A DNA stretch of 64,000 nucleotides, taken from the NCBI RefSeq assembly GCF_037126465.1, contig NW_026999325.1, positions 186,001 to 250,000 on the forward strand, in the 5' to 3' direction. The stretch comes from Ornithodoros turicata (taxonomy: Eukaryota > Arthropoda > Arachnida > Ixodida > Argasidae). A program made the position numbers and the translations under genes. This document shows positions 10,239 through 20,323 of the stretch, piece after piece. Below the pieces are notes generated by a model. The model saw only the letters and a program-made list of their open reading frames with translations. It ran no database searches and was not told the origin of the DNA. Numbering within the stretch: position 1 is the first letter of the stretch; each line of letters starts with the position of its first letter.

Positions 10239-10769
10239 ATGGATGCGGCTGAGAGCGTCTGCTGCGGTATTGCAGGTCCCCTTGATGTGGCGTACATCCG
10301 TCGAAAATTCAGCGAGGTATGCCAAGTGGCGGATTTCTCGAGGAGAGTAGCTCCGTCCGGCAGATGTGAAGGCGCCAACGAGCGGCATGTGGTCGGTCCA
10401 TATTACGAACTCGCGTCCTTCGAGGAAGTGACGGAAGTACCGGACCGCATAATATGCAGCTAGCAACTCCTTCCCGAACGCACTATAGCGTGACTCCGTG
10501 GACGACATCTTGCGGGAGAAGAAAGACACCGGCTGGAGCTGCCCGTCGACTTCCTGCTGAAGAACGGCGCCAACTGCCTGGTCTAACGCGTCTCCGAAGA
10601 GAGAGATGGTAGCGTCGTGCGGTGGATGAACGAGGAGCGTGGCATTGGCGATGGCGTGCTTGATGGCCGTAAAAGCTGCTTGGTGACAGTCATTCCAGGG
10701 AATTGGTTGGGATGGGTTGAGCGTGGCGTTTTGAGGAGGTTTTCGAGGGGCCGGAGTAGAGACGCACAA
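10239..10769 (-). pseudogene. Gypsy RNase H domain
   Basis: The frame covers the end of the RT connection (WNDCHQAAFTAIK) and a complete Gypsy RNase H. The expected acidic residues are visible: LFGDALD (residue 60), FGKELLAAYYA (Glu101), IWTDHMPL (Asp126) and AADALSR (Asp171). It enters from the RT frame through a frameshift near 10730. After ALSRIHS the frame runs into the polypurine tract and LTR, so the annotated extension to 9885 is not protein of the element. No zinc-binding HHCC or DDE integrase follows. Confidence 0.85.
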
Positions 10770-11580
10770 GAGGGGACAAACCGGCGATAGAAGTTGACGA
10801 ACGCCAGAAAACGACGGAGCTGGCGTAGTGACGTAGGGGCGGGGAAGTCCGTGATGGCCTTGACTTTTTGTGGAAGTGGGGATATGCCGTCTGCTGACAC
10901 GCGGTGGCCTAAGAATTCCAAGGATGACTTGCGGAATTCACATTTTTGAACGTTGATCACGACGCCGTGACTGTCGAGACGGCCATGCGCCTCGCGAATA
11001 TGTTGGTAATGCCGCTCTTCCGTTTCGCTGGCGATGAGAAGGCCGTCCATGTATGCGAAGACGAAAGGCAGGCCGCGGAGGATGGAGTCAATGAAGCGTT
11101 GGAAGGTTTGTGCCGCGTTTCTCAAGCCAAACAGCATACGCAGAAATTCAAATAAGCCGAAAGGTGTAATGATAGCAGTTTTGTGGATATCCTCTTGGGC
11201 CACCGGAATCTGGTGATATGCCTTTGTCAGGTCCACCTTACTGAACCATCTCGTGCCAGCAAGGTTCATGGTGAAGTCCTGAAGGTTTGGTAGGGGGTAG
11301 CGGTCGGGTTTCGTTGCAAGATTTAAGGCGCGATAATCTCCCCATGGGCGCCAGTCCCCGGTCTTCTTAGGGACCATGTGGAGTGGTGAAGCCCAATCAC
11401 TGGAAGACGGCTGAGCGATCCCAATTTGCAACATGTGGTCGAACTCGCTACGAGCGATTTTCCATTTCTCTAGGGCGAGTCGACGAGGCTTGAAATGAAC
11501 CGGTGGGCCCGACGTCTGGATGTAATGAACGACGTCATGACGTACGGTCTTGGTCCAGTCCGGAGGCAGCGATAGAGATG
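10730..11580 (-). pseudogene. Gypsy reverse transcriptase with altered catalytic box
   Basis: This is a clear Ty3/Gypsy RT with motifs in order: SSDWASPLHMVPKK, WRPWGDYRALN, RYPLPNLQDF, FSKVDLTKAYHQIPV, KTAIITPFGLFEF, FGLRNAAQTFQRFID, FLGHRVSADGI, FVNFYRRFVP. The catalytic box reads FAYMDGLL (codons at about 11042-11053), where active enzymes have YxDD. The second Asp has become Gly by one A-to-G change, predicted to abolish polymerase activity. Sequence typical of the RT N-terminus (HFKPRRLALEKWKIARSEFD) is readable upstream to about 11580, so the start at 11434 is only an internal Met. A frameshift near 10730 separates it from RNase H. Confidence 0.9.
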
Positions 11581-11584
11581 GGAA

Positions 11585-12082
11585 TTAGCTGAGTACTGCC
11601 GCGAAAGGAGACTGGAGGGCTGAGAGAGACGACGCTGGGAAGGTGATGCCCGGGGATGTACCAACGCCTTGGATGTGCAGCTTGGTCGTAGAGTCGATTA
11701 AAGACTTGCGGGCAACGTCGACCAACAGACCGTAGTGCTGTAGAAGGTCTGCCCCAATGATGGCTTGGTCGATTGCTGCTACCTTGAATATCCAAGGGAA
11801 AGGTCGCCGTAATCCGAGGTTCAAAGTGAGCGACCGCTCACCGTAGACTGGTATGCCCGTATTGTTAACGGCAGTTAGGTGGTAAATGGGGCTCCGTAGC
11901 TTGTCTGACCGCGTAGCTGAAATGATGCTAATTTCGGCCCCAGTGTCTACGAGGAAACGGCGCTGGGACGTCCGGTCGAGCACGAAGAAAAGACGGCCTG
12001 GTCGTCGCGGTGAGTGGGGGGCGCTCGCCGCCTCTAGCGCTCCCCGGGGGCATTTCCCGGCCAAGAGCAAGGGGGCGTGCAA
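11585..12082 (-). pseudogene. Gypsy aspartic protease region
   Basis: The frame contains the retropepsin active-site motif LVDTGAEISII (around 11947) and the later hydrophobic IIGADLL motif typical of Gypsy proteases. It overlaps the end of gag in a different frame (12034-12082), as expected for gag-pol frameshift expression. It stops at 11585, just before the RT resumes in another frame, which is probably a disabling mutation. Confidence 0.8.
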
Positions 12083-12923
12083 TTGCGGACCTGGGCGCCG
12101 AAAGACCAGTGGTACCAGCAGAACGGGGATGGGTTCGGTTGACTCTGGAATGCTGGCGGCGGCGACCTTCTGCGCCTGCGGTTAGCGCGAGGCGAGCGTG
12201 TTCGGCGGTGAAATTGCGCGCGTGGCCCAGAGGAATGATCATGGGGGCTGATGGATGCCACGAGACTGCTCAGACTCTGGATGTCGGCCCTTAGCAAGTC
12301 CAAGTCGGATTGAGGTTGCTCAAGTTGCTCCGGGAATGTAGAGCACGCGTTCCTAGGCGGCGGAGAGAGCCCATGACTTGCCGGTGGAGTGAGGGCGCAA
12401 ACGGAGGGTTGGGCGACCTCCATAATTTTGTCCGCGTGCAGGGCCAACTCACTGAGGGAGAGGGTCGAAGCGGTGGCCAAGATCATTTGAACCGCCGAAG
12501 GCAGACGCTGGAGGAAAAGTTCCTTCAGAAAAGATTCGTCAAAGGTGGCTGGCCCGATCGCCGAGGAGGCCCTGCAAGTGGGGCAGGAATTGGGACGGTC
12601 GTCTGTCCCCGAGGTCCTCGCCTGACAGCAGCCGTTGAAAACGCCGACGTTCGAAGGCTGTAGTGCGTTTGATGATGGCTGCCTTTAAGGTGTCGTAAGA
12701 TGTTGTGCCCATCGGTGCGCACAGAATGTCGGCAACGTCGGAGGCGACCTCAGGTGGTAGAGAGGAGACGACATGCTGGTATCTAGTAGCCTGTGTTGTT
12801 ATACCTGCGAGCTGGAACTGGCACTAGGGCTTGGACAAACCAGATGGAAGGGTTCGCAGGCCAAAAAAGCGGTAGCCGAACTGCGATGTGGTTAACTTGC
12901 GAAGTGGCTGGTGAATCATCCAT
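12034..12923 (-). pseudogene. Gypsy gag with zinc-finger remnant, two frameshifts
   Basis: The start is an ATG at 12923, 24 bases past the primer-binding site, beginning MDDSPATSQVNHIAVRLP. The capsid-like core (FQLAGITTQATRYQHVVSSL and RTTAFERRRFQRLLSGEDLG) lies in a second frame from about 12830 to 12552. The tail is in a third frame (12540-12034). The tail ends with an Arg/Pro-rich basic stretch and a cysteine motif CWYHWSFGAQVRNCTPPC (12120-12067), the variant knuckle seen in this group of arthropod Gypsy elements. Gag would form virus-like particles in the cytoplasm. Here it is broken. Confidence 0.82.
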
Positions 12924-12946
12924 GAGTGAAGCGAAGGGCGTTCGAA

Positions 12947-12966
12947 ATCACGTCCGGGTCACCAGT
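12947..12966 (-). other. Primer-binding site of Gypsy element
   Basis: Immediately inside the 5' LTR the - strand reads TGGTGACCCGGACGTGAT. It begins with TGG, complementary to a tRNA CCA end, as expected for a tRNA-primed minus-strand start. The tRNA identity is not assigned. Confidence 0.7.
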
Positions 12967-13099
12967 TGTGGGTTCTCGCGTCAAGGGGAAAGGTAGGAGA
13001 CAACCACACAGGTTGATGGCAGGCGAAAGAATGGTTTATTGGCGTAAGCGCCAGATGGTGCGCGCGCGATGGACGATAACTTTGTCGTCGCGCACCACA
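12967..13099 (-). repeat. 5' LTR of Gypsy element
   Basis: This is the partner of 10061-10193, with the same length and TG...CA ends, flanked outside by the CACG duplication at 13100-13103. Confidence 0.92.
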
Positions 13100-13103
13100 C
13101 ACG

Positions 13104-13350
13104 TATACCATGGTCGCCCTCAACTGCAGCTTTTCCCAGGCGCGTTACCTGGACTCCAGCTCTCGCGATGCGTCCGCAACGCATCTGACGGCAGGGGGAC
13201 CCCTGTAGCGGACGCTGGACAACGACAAGGATGGCCACGCGCATGGAGCACCCGCTTCTCAGTGGAGATAGGCCACCGTCATCGCCTCTCCGTGGCATAC
13301 CATCATCGCCGGTCGGGGCTCATGTAGAGGAAGACCATCGTCCTCTACAC
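13104..13350. other. GC-rich right flank of Gypsy insertion
   Basis: This continues the locus interrupted at 10057-10060 and carries the same CCGGTCGGGGCTCATGTAGA word as 9645. No gene is recognised. Confidence 0.4.
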
Positions 13351-13400
13351 ATGTAACATTTGTGCAACCTGAAAGTCGGCTGCAACTGAACCCCACTAGC

Positions 13401-13490
13401 ACTACTGATGTTGCAGAACTCTTAGAGGGCAGCACAAGAACGGGAATTTGCTTCTTTTGGGAAAACGTTTGAATGTAAGACACATTGTCA
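13401..13490 (-). repeat. Inverted copy of BEL/Pao gag-pol junction segment
   Basis: The reverse complement of about 13412-13480 matches 15520-15588 at roughly nine bases in ten, including TTTTCCCAAAAGAAG and GTGCTGCCCTCTAAGAG. In the shared frame it encodes FSQKK-QIPV-VLPSKS-AT. The segment sits upstream of the BEL primer-binding site in reverse orientation, so it is either a rearranged piece of a second copy or part of an odd LTR. Confidence 0.6.
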
Positions 13491-13597
13491 TCGTGAATAA
13501 AGGTATGATGGATGTTCGGAAAAGGAACGTGATATGACGAAGAGGCTTGGTGCTCTGGGAAAGACATCGCTGCGACAAAGCCAGGACATAAAAAAAT

Positions 13598-13615
13598 TGG
13601 TGCCCAAACCCGGGA
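13598..13615 (+). other. Primer-binding site of BEL/Pao element
   Basis: TGGTGCCCAAACCCGGGA begins with TGG and matches the tRNA-primed start expected just after a 5' LTR. A BEL-type gag follows 72 bases later, which supports the call. Confidence 0.65.
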
Positions 13616-13686
13616 ACGCTTCACGGGCGGAGTCTTTGTCTGTAGGGATCTACTGGTTGTTGGATAAACAGAGCCTACGATCGACT

Positions 13687-15444
13687 ATGGAACGTCTCAA
13701 GGTGAAGAAGACGTCGCGAAGGAGACAAGCTACGAGGCTTGTGGGAGAAGCCAAGACTGCACTGAGCAGCACTCCTAATGATTGGAAGACCCTCGAAAGC
13801 TTGTTGGAACGTCTACGCGTGAACCTTGAAGAGCTGAGAGATCAATTCTGAGTTTGAAGGTCATCTCAAGGACGATGAATTAGAGGTGGAATATGAAATG
13901 GCTCTAGAATACGAAGAAAGCTCTATAAAGGAAATGTCTAACCTACGTGTCGCCTTGCAAGAGCTCACCTCAGTGTCGACGCCTGCCACTCAAGTGGCCG
14001 CTCCAACGAATGTGGCACTACTTGGGACCAGACTTGTGCCCGTTACTCGAAGAAAATAATTGATTACCGTTACCGTTACTTCTGCGGGAAAAGTAATTAA
14101 TTACCTTTACTCGACTCCAAATGTAATTGAGTAACGAGTAAAAAAGTAACGCGTTACTCTGCATTCACGCAAATTATAACAGTCTTTGGGTTCCTCAGAA
14201 AAAATAAAAATAACAAAGAAAGGTTCAACAGCGGAACAGCTGAGACAACAACAAAAGCAAAAACGCCTAGGATAAGGAGATCTGTACGTCTACTGTATTT
14301 ATCGAAAGGGAAGACGTTGACCCGATTGTGGAAGAGCATTGCGTGAAACTTCCCCATGACTCTATAAACCTCCAAATCTTCAGGTACCATCACACTGGTG
14401 TAGGAAGGGATTAGAGAGATGTACCTCGAAATTCCAGAACGTCATTACAATGACCTCCGCCTGCTATAGTAGAACACAGCCCAACAAAGGCTGACGGCAC
14501 CAGGGGCTTGACTTGGGGCAGAACATCTAAAAGATAAGCTAATATCTGCCGGAAAAGTAATCAATTACTGAGTAATCGATTACTCAGAAAAGTAATCGAG
14601 TACTCGAAAAATTACTTTGACAGTAAAGTAACTGATTACTCGAAAAATTACTCAGAGAAGTAATTGATTACAAGTAACGCAATTACTAGTAACGCGTTAC
14701 GCACAAGTCTGCTTGGGACTCAGCTTCGGAGGTGTGCTACAACGATGCCATTGAAATCTTGATGGAAATATTTGGAGACAAGCGTCGCATTGAAAGGCAG
14801 TACCTGACCAAACTGAGGACATTGCCTCCAATTGAAACTCACAAGGATTTTTTTCGACGTGCGAGGTCTCAAAGCACTGGGTGTGGAAAGCAACTCCTTC
14901 GCAACAATGCTGACAGATACTATCCTTTCAGCGTTGCCTGCATGGAATATTATCGTACTGAGAAGAGCAGCTTGGCACAGCAAGTTACCGCTAGAAGAGA
15001 GCGATTGTTGCAACTACGGAGTTAGATCGAATTCTAAAGTTTCTTCTAATTGAAATCCAAAGCATTGAGTACCTCAAGTTCAATGGATGTACATATGACG
15101 ACAACGAGATGAGAGGACATCAGAGGCAAGGTGATCGACAGAATTCAAACAATGGTGGATTCAAGACACGACCGGCAGCGTCAGTTCTCCACACCACTGC
15201 TCGGGAAATGACCAACGATTGCATATTTTGCAACACATCGCGACACATAACGGAGCTGTGCGATGCAGACATCCCGCTAGCAGAGAAGAAAACTACTCTT
15301 GCAGCTCAAACGCGATGCTTCCGTTGTACGAAACATGGACATCATGTAAGAATAAGTAGGAAGAAAATAACCTGCTCTGCATGCGGAGGAAGGCACGTAA
15401 GGACGATGTGCGATCCTTTATGGAAACTGAACAGACAAACGTGA
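13687..15444 (+). pseudogene. BEL/Pao gag, frameshifted and split by a hAT insertion
   Basis: Gag starts at ATG 13687 with MERLKVKKTSRRRQATRLV and a coiled-coil-like region (LESLLERLRVNLEELR). A one-base insertion at about 13850 ends the frame; homology continues in the next frame (VEYEMALEYEESSIKEM). A hAT-type element interrupts it at 14029-14711. Beyond that a BEL-type DVRGLKALGVESNSF stretch appears in shifted frames. The C-terminal cysteine cluster is readable at about 15218-15410: CIFCNTSRHITELC, CFRCTKHGHHV, then CSACGGRHVRTMC, the zinc-knuckle pattern of BEL/Pao gag. Protease, RT and integrase are not present downstream, so the copy is 3'-truncated. Confidence 0.8.
14029..14711. mobile_element. 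Non-autonomous hAT-type element, GTAAT-rich
   Basis: The 683-bp insertion has inverted ends (CAGACTTGTGC at 14029 and GCACAAGTCTG ending at 14711). It is flanked by a perfect 8-bp target duplication CTTGGGAC (14021-14028 and 14712-14719), diagnostic of hAT-type integration. Both subterminal regions are dense arrays of GTAAC/GTAAT words such as GTAACGCGTTAC and GTAATCGATTAC. No transposase frame is visible. It interrupts the BEL gag, so it is younger than that copy. Confidence 0.88.
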
Positions 15445-15599
15445 AAGAAGTCGTCAGTACTAGCATGCACACGAGTGGGACTGGTGAAGGTGTGAAGACA
15501 GGTACTGTCGTCTTATGAAACGTTTTCCCAAAAGAAGAAGCAAATCCCCGTTCCTGTGCTGCCCTCTAAGAGTCCTGCAACAACTGATATATAGTTTTG

Positions 15600-16081
15600 A
15601 ACCCAGTTAAGGTATATACTTTCTGTGATGCTAGTATATCACCACAAGGTTCACACTCAAGAATATTAGAACTGTGTATTTGAGCAAAATACCTTGTACA
15701 GTCTCCTTGTACAGTTTTCAAGGCTCATTATTTGGAAGCTCAATATTATGGCTGTTGTCCTACTCAAATACAGATTGAGGAACTCTGTCGGCTTGGTGAG
15801 AACGATTTTGGCAAGGCAACACGCAACACCCTCTACTACACCGTGACAGTCACTTTGACGCAACAATACAGTTGGATAAGGCAAGAAAAGGAAAATAAGG
15901 TTTGCACGGCAGGTTTCCCAGCATCATTCTCAGTACATATGTTGCCATTGTTTTGTTCTTTTGTATCCCAGCTAATATGGCTTAATATAACTTACTACAG
16001 TACTTTTGTGATAGTCTCACACATCCATGAAAGGGACATATAGCAAAGCAAGTGTTTGGGCTGGTTGGTGCATATTTAATT
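15600..16081. other. Unassigned stretch between BEL and Penelope fragments
   Basis: I see no recognisable coding or repeat structure here. The two open frames (about 72 and 103 codons) show no known motif. Confidence 0.35.
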
Positions 16082-16430
16082 TAAAAACCACTAAAAACCT
16101 CAGTGCTGGGTAGGACGAGGACGAAGGATAAAATCGACAAGAACAGCCACTGAACTGCAACCAAGTGGAATGTTTTTATTTTCGACCATGCTCAAGCGGA
16201 CACCCCTCTCACCCCCAAATGAACAACCAACGAGAGCGCGTTGCATCAAAACGTGTTCTTAACCTTTGCCACCGATCTGTTGTTTCGAGTGCTGATAAAT
16301 TCTTTGATTTTCTTTGTATAATCAATAGATGCTTTGCTGACGCAACCATCTCCTTCTCCCCGTATAAACCTAGCCTCCTGATAAAGAAGTTTCCCTCTTC
16401 CCTGTCCGTGAAAAAGAACTTGTGTACCAA
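16082..16430 (-). pseudogene. Penelope-like element, 3' end with endonuclease tail
   Basis: On - this matches the 3' part of the copy at 24590-25084: the same TQVLFHGQGRGKLLYQEA stretch, the same RKSKNLSALETT stretch and the same 3' untranslated end (GACGAGGACGAAGGATAAAA). A one-base shift near 16350 disrupts the frame. The homology starts in mid-gene, so it is a 5'-truncated insertion. Only the very end of the GIY-YIG endonuclease and the tail survive. Confidence 0.7.
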
Positions 16431-16947
16431 CACAAACCAGTAAACAAAAAACCAGTTTCATCGGGTGCAAACGGAATGTCGTTTATAAAATACCTTTATA
16501 GGTCAGCTACGCCGACTTTCGAGTGTTACAGAATGAAATGGTAGCACACGATGTGTTCATAAGGGAGCACTGATTATGTATGCAAAATAGTTATCTCAAA
16601 CTCCTCGCGGTTTTTCCAAAAAGTGAATTTTTAGTTTCACTGACATTCCATCTTGTGGCCCGCAAACCCTGTGTCGACGACACATTCGTGGTCTGCCCGT
16701 GGTCCGGCTTGGCATGATTTTTGGCTTGGTTTCTTCCGCCAAGCCGGCCAGTTTCTTCTGCCGAGCCGTCTGCTGCGCAGATTGACATTGGGGAAGTGAT
16801 AAACAGTTTGCTATTAGGGAGCCAGTACATTTCTGGACTTCACTGAACCCACGAGGAACGTGAGTTTTGCTTCCTTCGACTGCAAAGCATTTGCTAGGCC
16901 AGTACAGACTTCCTGGTGTGTTTCGTGTTCTGTGCTGCGCGTCGAGA
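16431..16947. other. Unassigned stretch before THAP remnant
   Basis: The word AGGTCAGCTACGCCGA at about 16501 recurs inverted at about 24571, next to the other Penelope-like copy, so it may be a further piece of a shared repeat. The 130-codon - frame at 16596-16988 overlaps the THAP remnant on the other strand and shows no motif. Confidence 0.35.
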
Positions 16948-17124
16948 ATGAGTGAGCGTTTTGCTCCAGTCTGCACGAACACTTCCACACTTCAGCATGC
17001 AGTTCCAATGTTCCAAGCCACACAACTTTCCGAAAGGCGAAAGAAAAAGCTATTGACTGCAACGATCGGTTACAACTCCGACTGGGTGCCACCTTCGAAA
17101 GCCGCGATTTGATCTGTTCATTTC
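16948..17124 (+). pseudogene. Decayed THAP zinc-finger domain
   Basis: Read from ATG 16948, the sequence follows the THAP pattern. It has a short start with CTN after APV (the first Cys of C-x3-C is Phe), then ERRKKKLLTA and SDWVPPSKA (the invariant Trp-x-Pro). It ends in I-stop-SVHF, where THAP domains have a Cys at the stop position (TGA at 17110-17112). THAP domains bind DNA and occur in host regulators and in P-type transposases; which of these is unclear. A GGTAAG splice-donor-like word lies at about 17251. Two zinc ligands are lost, so this copy is not functional. Confidence 0.5.
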
Positions 17125-17129
17125 GCTCA

Positions 17130-17690
17130 TACGAATGTTACGGAAGCAGTGCGCAACTTGTCTCACAAGAAGCCGAAGATGTCTCGTGCGGGATACTGTG
17201 CCAACCTTATCTGTAGCAGGAGATTGCATGGGCAGGACTAGGCGGCAGATAAAGGTAAGACGCGTAATGTTAGAAAAGTCAGTCATGCGGTGCAAATGCC
17301 ATCACGTAGAAAAGAAAAATACGCTATCTGTCAGTTACTGCTTCATCCTTTAGAGATTAGGCCCCAGCGGGTGTATTCTCAGTACAGATTTGGAATTGCT
17401 TTATTTGTTAAATGATTTCGCAGGCATTCTAGCACCACCGAAAAGCTTGCACTCCACGTCTCAACTATCACCGTCGGGGTTTCAAGCTGAAGGCTGTCAC
17501 CACTGCCAACCAGACGCCCCTTCAAAGTTTATCTGTTTTTGTTGACGGAACAGTGACGACTGGTACTGAGACATTTCATTTTCTGATGAATCAAGTGCAT
17601 TGCATCACTTGTGCTCGACTTCTTTTATTGGTATACCCTTGCGGTTGCTCGCTAGCTTAGAGCAACCATGCATGAGGTGTTTGTGTTCTT
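17130..17690. other. Unassigned stretch
   Basis: No gene, repeat or element end is recognised apart from the possible splice-donor word noted for the THAP remnant. Confidence 0.3.
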
Positions 17691-17694
17691 ACTC

Positions 17695-18110
17695 CAGCGC
17701 TTTCAGAGTACATTTAAGCAGTATCATCGTATCATGTGCACGGCAGCACAGCTTGTGTATTTTGAGTAAGGTATAAATTAAAATGTTGGCTCAGCTGTTG
17801 TATTTTGGTCACAAATAAGGTGTTCTTCCACAGCGCTCAAGGGCAGTTCAAGCAGTTTCATGTGTGCAACAGCACATACCGTTTGTCAGTTTTGAGTAAA
17901 GTAAATCGAAATCTTCCAGTTGAAGTGTTTCGGTCATCTTTTATGTTTTTCGAGACGATTCAGGATTACATTCAAACAGCATCATGTGTGCAACAGTACA
18001 TTCTTTTTCTCAGGTGAAGTAAGGTAAATCTGTCCGCTGTTGTGTTCTGGCAATGCAGCATAAGCTTGTGTTGCATTCAAGTGGTATCATGTATACAAAA
18101 ACTTGTTTTA
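17695..18110 (+). repeat. Degenerate tandem repeat, about 120-140 bp unit
   Basis: A recurring order of words marks three diverged units. CAGCGCTTTCAGAGTACATT, CAGCGCTCAAGGGCAGTTCA and GATTCAGGATTACATTCAAA are each followed by CAGTATCATG / CAGTTTCATG / CAGCATCATG, GTGTGCAACAGCACA-like words and TGAGTAA-GTAAAT. Short frames here are not conserved between units. Confidence 0.5.
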
Positions 18111-18621
18111 TGCCTTTTTGTAGCTGCTGTACTAATATTATGACTACAGAGACATTCCTGCAGAACATATCGGAGCATCTTGTGTGCTATTGTTGGTATG
18201 ATCTGCAGCAGTGTATTGATAATGTTAATTATTCAATGGCTTCAGCTAACATTTACATTCTTACTTCCAGGTAAACCTGTCACGCAGATGCCATACCCTT
18301 TGGTATGCTTAGTTCAAGATTGTACCGAAACAATCCACCTGGAGCATTATTTTTCAATTGGCAGTGGCATTACTATCACAACACACCACACACTGCATGT
18401 CTAAGGGGCGTGTACAATGCATCAAACCTATTCTCAGGTATTGGCGAGCTGGTACGCAATTACAACATGAAACAACTGACACAGAGATCGTAAAGTCATG
18501 CCTTTTCCTCCGCGCCTCGGGTTTCATGTTATTATCCTCACATGCAGCTCAATTCGCCTGTGCTGGGCAGCATGAGCAAAAGCACTAATTGTTTTTGGTC
18601 ACATGACACGGGACATAAATA

Positions 18622-19249
18622 CAGTGAAACCTTCCTATGTTGGACACCCGCGGTGCAGCCGAAGTGTGTCCTACTTATAGAGGTGTCCGAGTTACAGAAT
18701 ATGAGGGAAACAAAAAATGGAAAAGATCACAGCTGCGTTGCCAGAAATGTCCCCCTTCTTCAATTTATGGTCCTTAGTGGTACCTGCTGGTAGTGGTACC
18801 TCTACCCACTCTTCACTGATAATTATTACTGATTTTAGTAGATTCAATTCCGTTCAGATTCCACTCAATGGCATTACCTGTGGAGCTTTTCGAGCAGCGA
18901 GGACTTGTCTCTGAAGCGTCAGCCAGATTTTCATTAATTTGGAGCAGTGCGTGTTAAAAGCCTCAAACAGCTGAGACCACCATAAGGGGAAAAAGGGGCG
19001 AAAGTCAAGGCCACTGGCTCGTTTTGGGTCTTTTTGGTGCAAAGGTGGGCCGATATTGAGGTAATTTGGCAAGGGTTTTGTCTGACTTAGCAGGGAAAAC
19101 ACTGTCCTACTTACGAGATAGGGAGGTGTCCGACATCGAGAATTTCGTCCCCATGCAGTTCCAATGGGAGCCTGCCCGTGCAATGAAATCTTGTCCGACA
19201 TGGGGAGTTGTCCGAGGTAGGGAGGTGTCTGACTTTGGAGGTTTTACTG
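18622..19249. mobile_element. pogo/Tigger-derived non-autonomous element
   Basis: The ends are inverted: CAGTGAAACCTTCCTATGTT at 18622 and AGGTTTTACTG ending at 19249. TA precedes the left end, and CA in place of TA follows the right end. The right 200 bases resemble the right end of the Tigger-like copy at 27070-28445 (CGAGATAGGGAGGTGTCCGA, CCCCATGCAGTTCCAATGG). That supports an internal-deletion derivative of the same family. No transposase remains. Confidence 0.7.
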
Positions 19250-20323
19250 CACTGTACATCATTCTACATCATATAATATAACAGTTGTTCACGTTTGGAT
19301 ATTTTAACCATGGAATTTGCCCTGCATGCACCATACCACGTCCAAACATGAACAACTGCTAGAGAGCAGCATGTACTGTTGCCGTATAGCATTTATGGCT
19401 TGCGTCCTGTGATCGGAAGCAGCGGTGTCTTTTTCTGCTACAACCAGTAAACTACAGTAAAGATTTAGAAATACTGTGTCATACCATAAAGTACTGTGGG
19501 AAATGGCAGTTTGAAGAACTGGAGAAGACTGTCATTAGAACGGGGGACATGTTCTACGGTGAAATTTTTTACAGTGTGTGCTGTACACGTAATGCACTGC
19601 AGGCCCACCACAGTATGGTAAAGCTCTGAATACCGATTAGCTCAAAAAAGGAATGTGTGCGTTTCTTGTACTAACTTCCCCTTATGCAAAGTAGAAGAAA
19701 AATGTTTTCAGCCCATGGGGAGGAGGACATCATTCTAGAGGGACATCATTCTGGAGTCTCGTTGACCTACAATGTGTCGCGTGTGAAGGTCATTTTGAAG
19801 AGTGTGGGTGGCACAAGACTGTGTTCCCACATTCTTGGCAGTGTTGACTTATAACCATAATAAAGGAGAGAGTACATTTGTTGCTTCATATATTTGTGTC
19901 ATGGAAAAGCATGTAGAAATACATCTGTCTCAGCATGCAGGTGCCAAAACTGCTTTTTGTGCCTAAAATATGACTAATAGTTGTCTGTTCAACACCACTA
20001 ATCATGTGCCGGCCTCCATGACATGTCGGTGACATTCCAAAGTGATTAACAGATCCCATAGATGTGTGCAATTCTGAAGATGATTGTATACCTTCTACGG
20101 ATTCTTGTTTCAAGAAAAGTACTGTGATTTGCTAACAGTGCCTGGCTGTACCTTCACAATTCTACATAAAAATATGTAAAGTTTCCGGAAGGAAACATCA
20201 TGAAGGTCCATAGCGAAAAACATGAGACGAAGGATAGGAAGAGACATACACAATGTCTTAACATAGTGTGTGTATGCCCCCGTCTTGTATCTCCTCTTCA
20301 GGTCTCGCCCTCATGGACACTAT
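19250..20323. other. Unassigned stretch
   Basis: No coding signal or element boundary is recognised across this kilobase. Confidence 0.35.

Larger units (their letters stand above)
10061..13099 (-). mobile_element. Ty3/Gypsy LTR retrotransposon lacking integrase
   Basis: The 133-bp LTRs (10061-10193 and 12967-13099) are nearly identical and run TG...CA. They are flanked by the direct 4-bp duplication CACG (10057-10060 and 13100-13103), so both boundaries are certain. Read on -, the order is 5' LTR, primer-binding site, gag, aspartic protease, reverse transcriptase, RNase H, G-rich polypurine tract, 3' LTR. Integrase is absent: RNase H ends about 46 bases before the 3' LTR. The coding region has several frameshifts and a mutated RT active site. 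The element looks like a deletion derivative mobilised by an autonomous relative. Confidence 0.93.
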
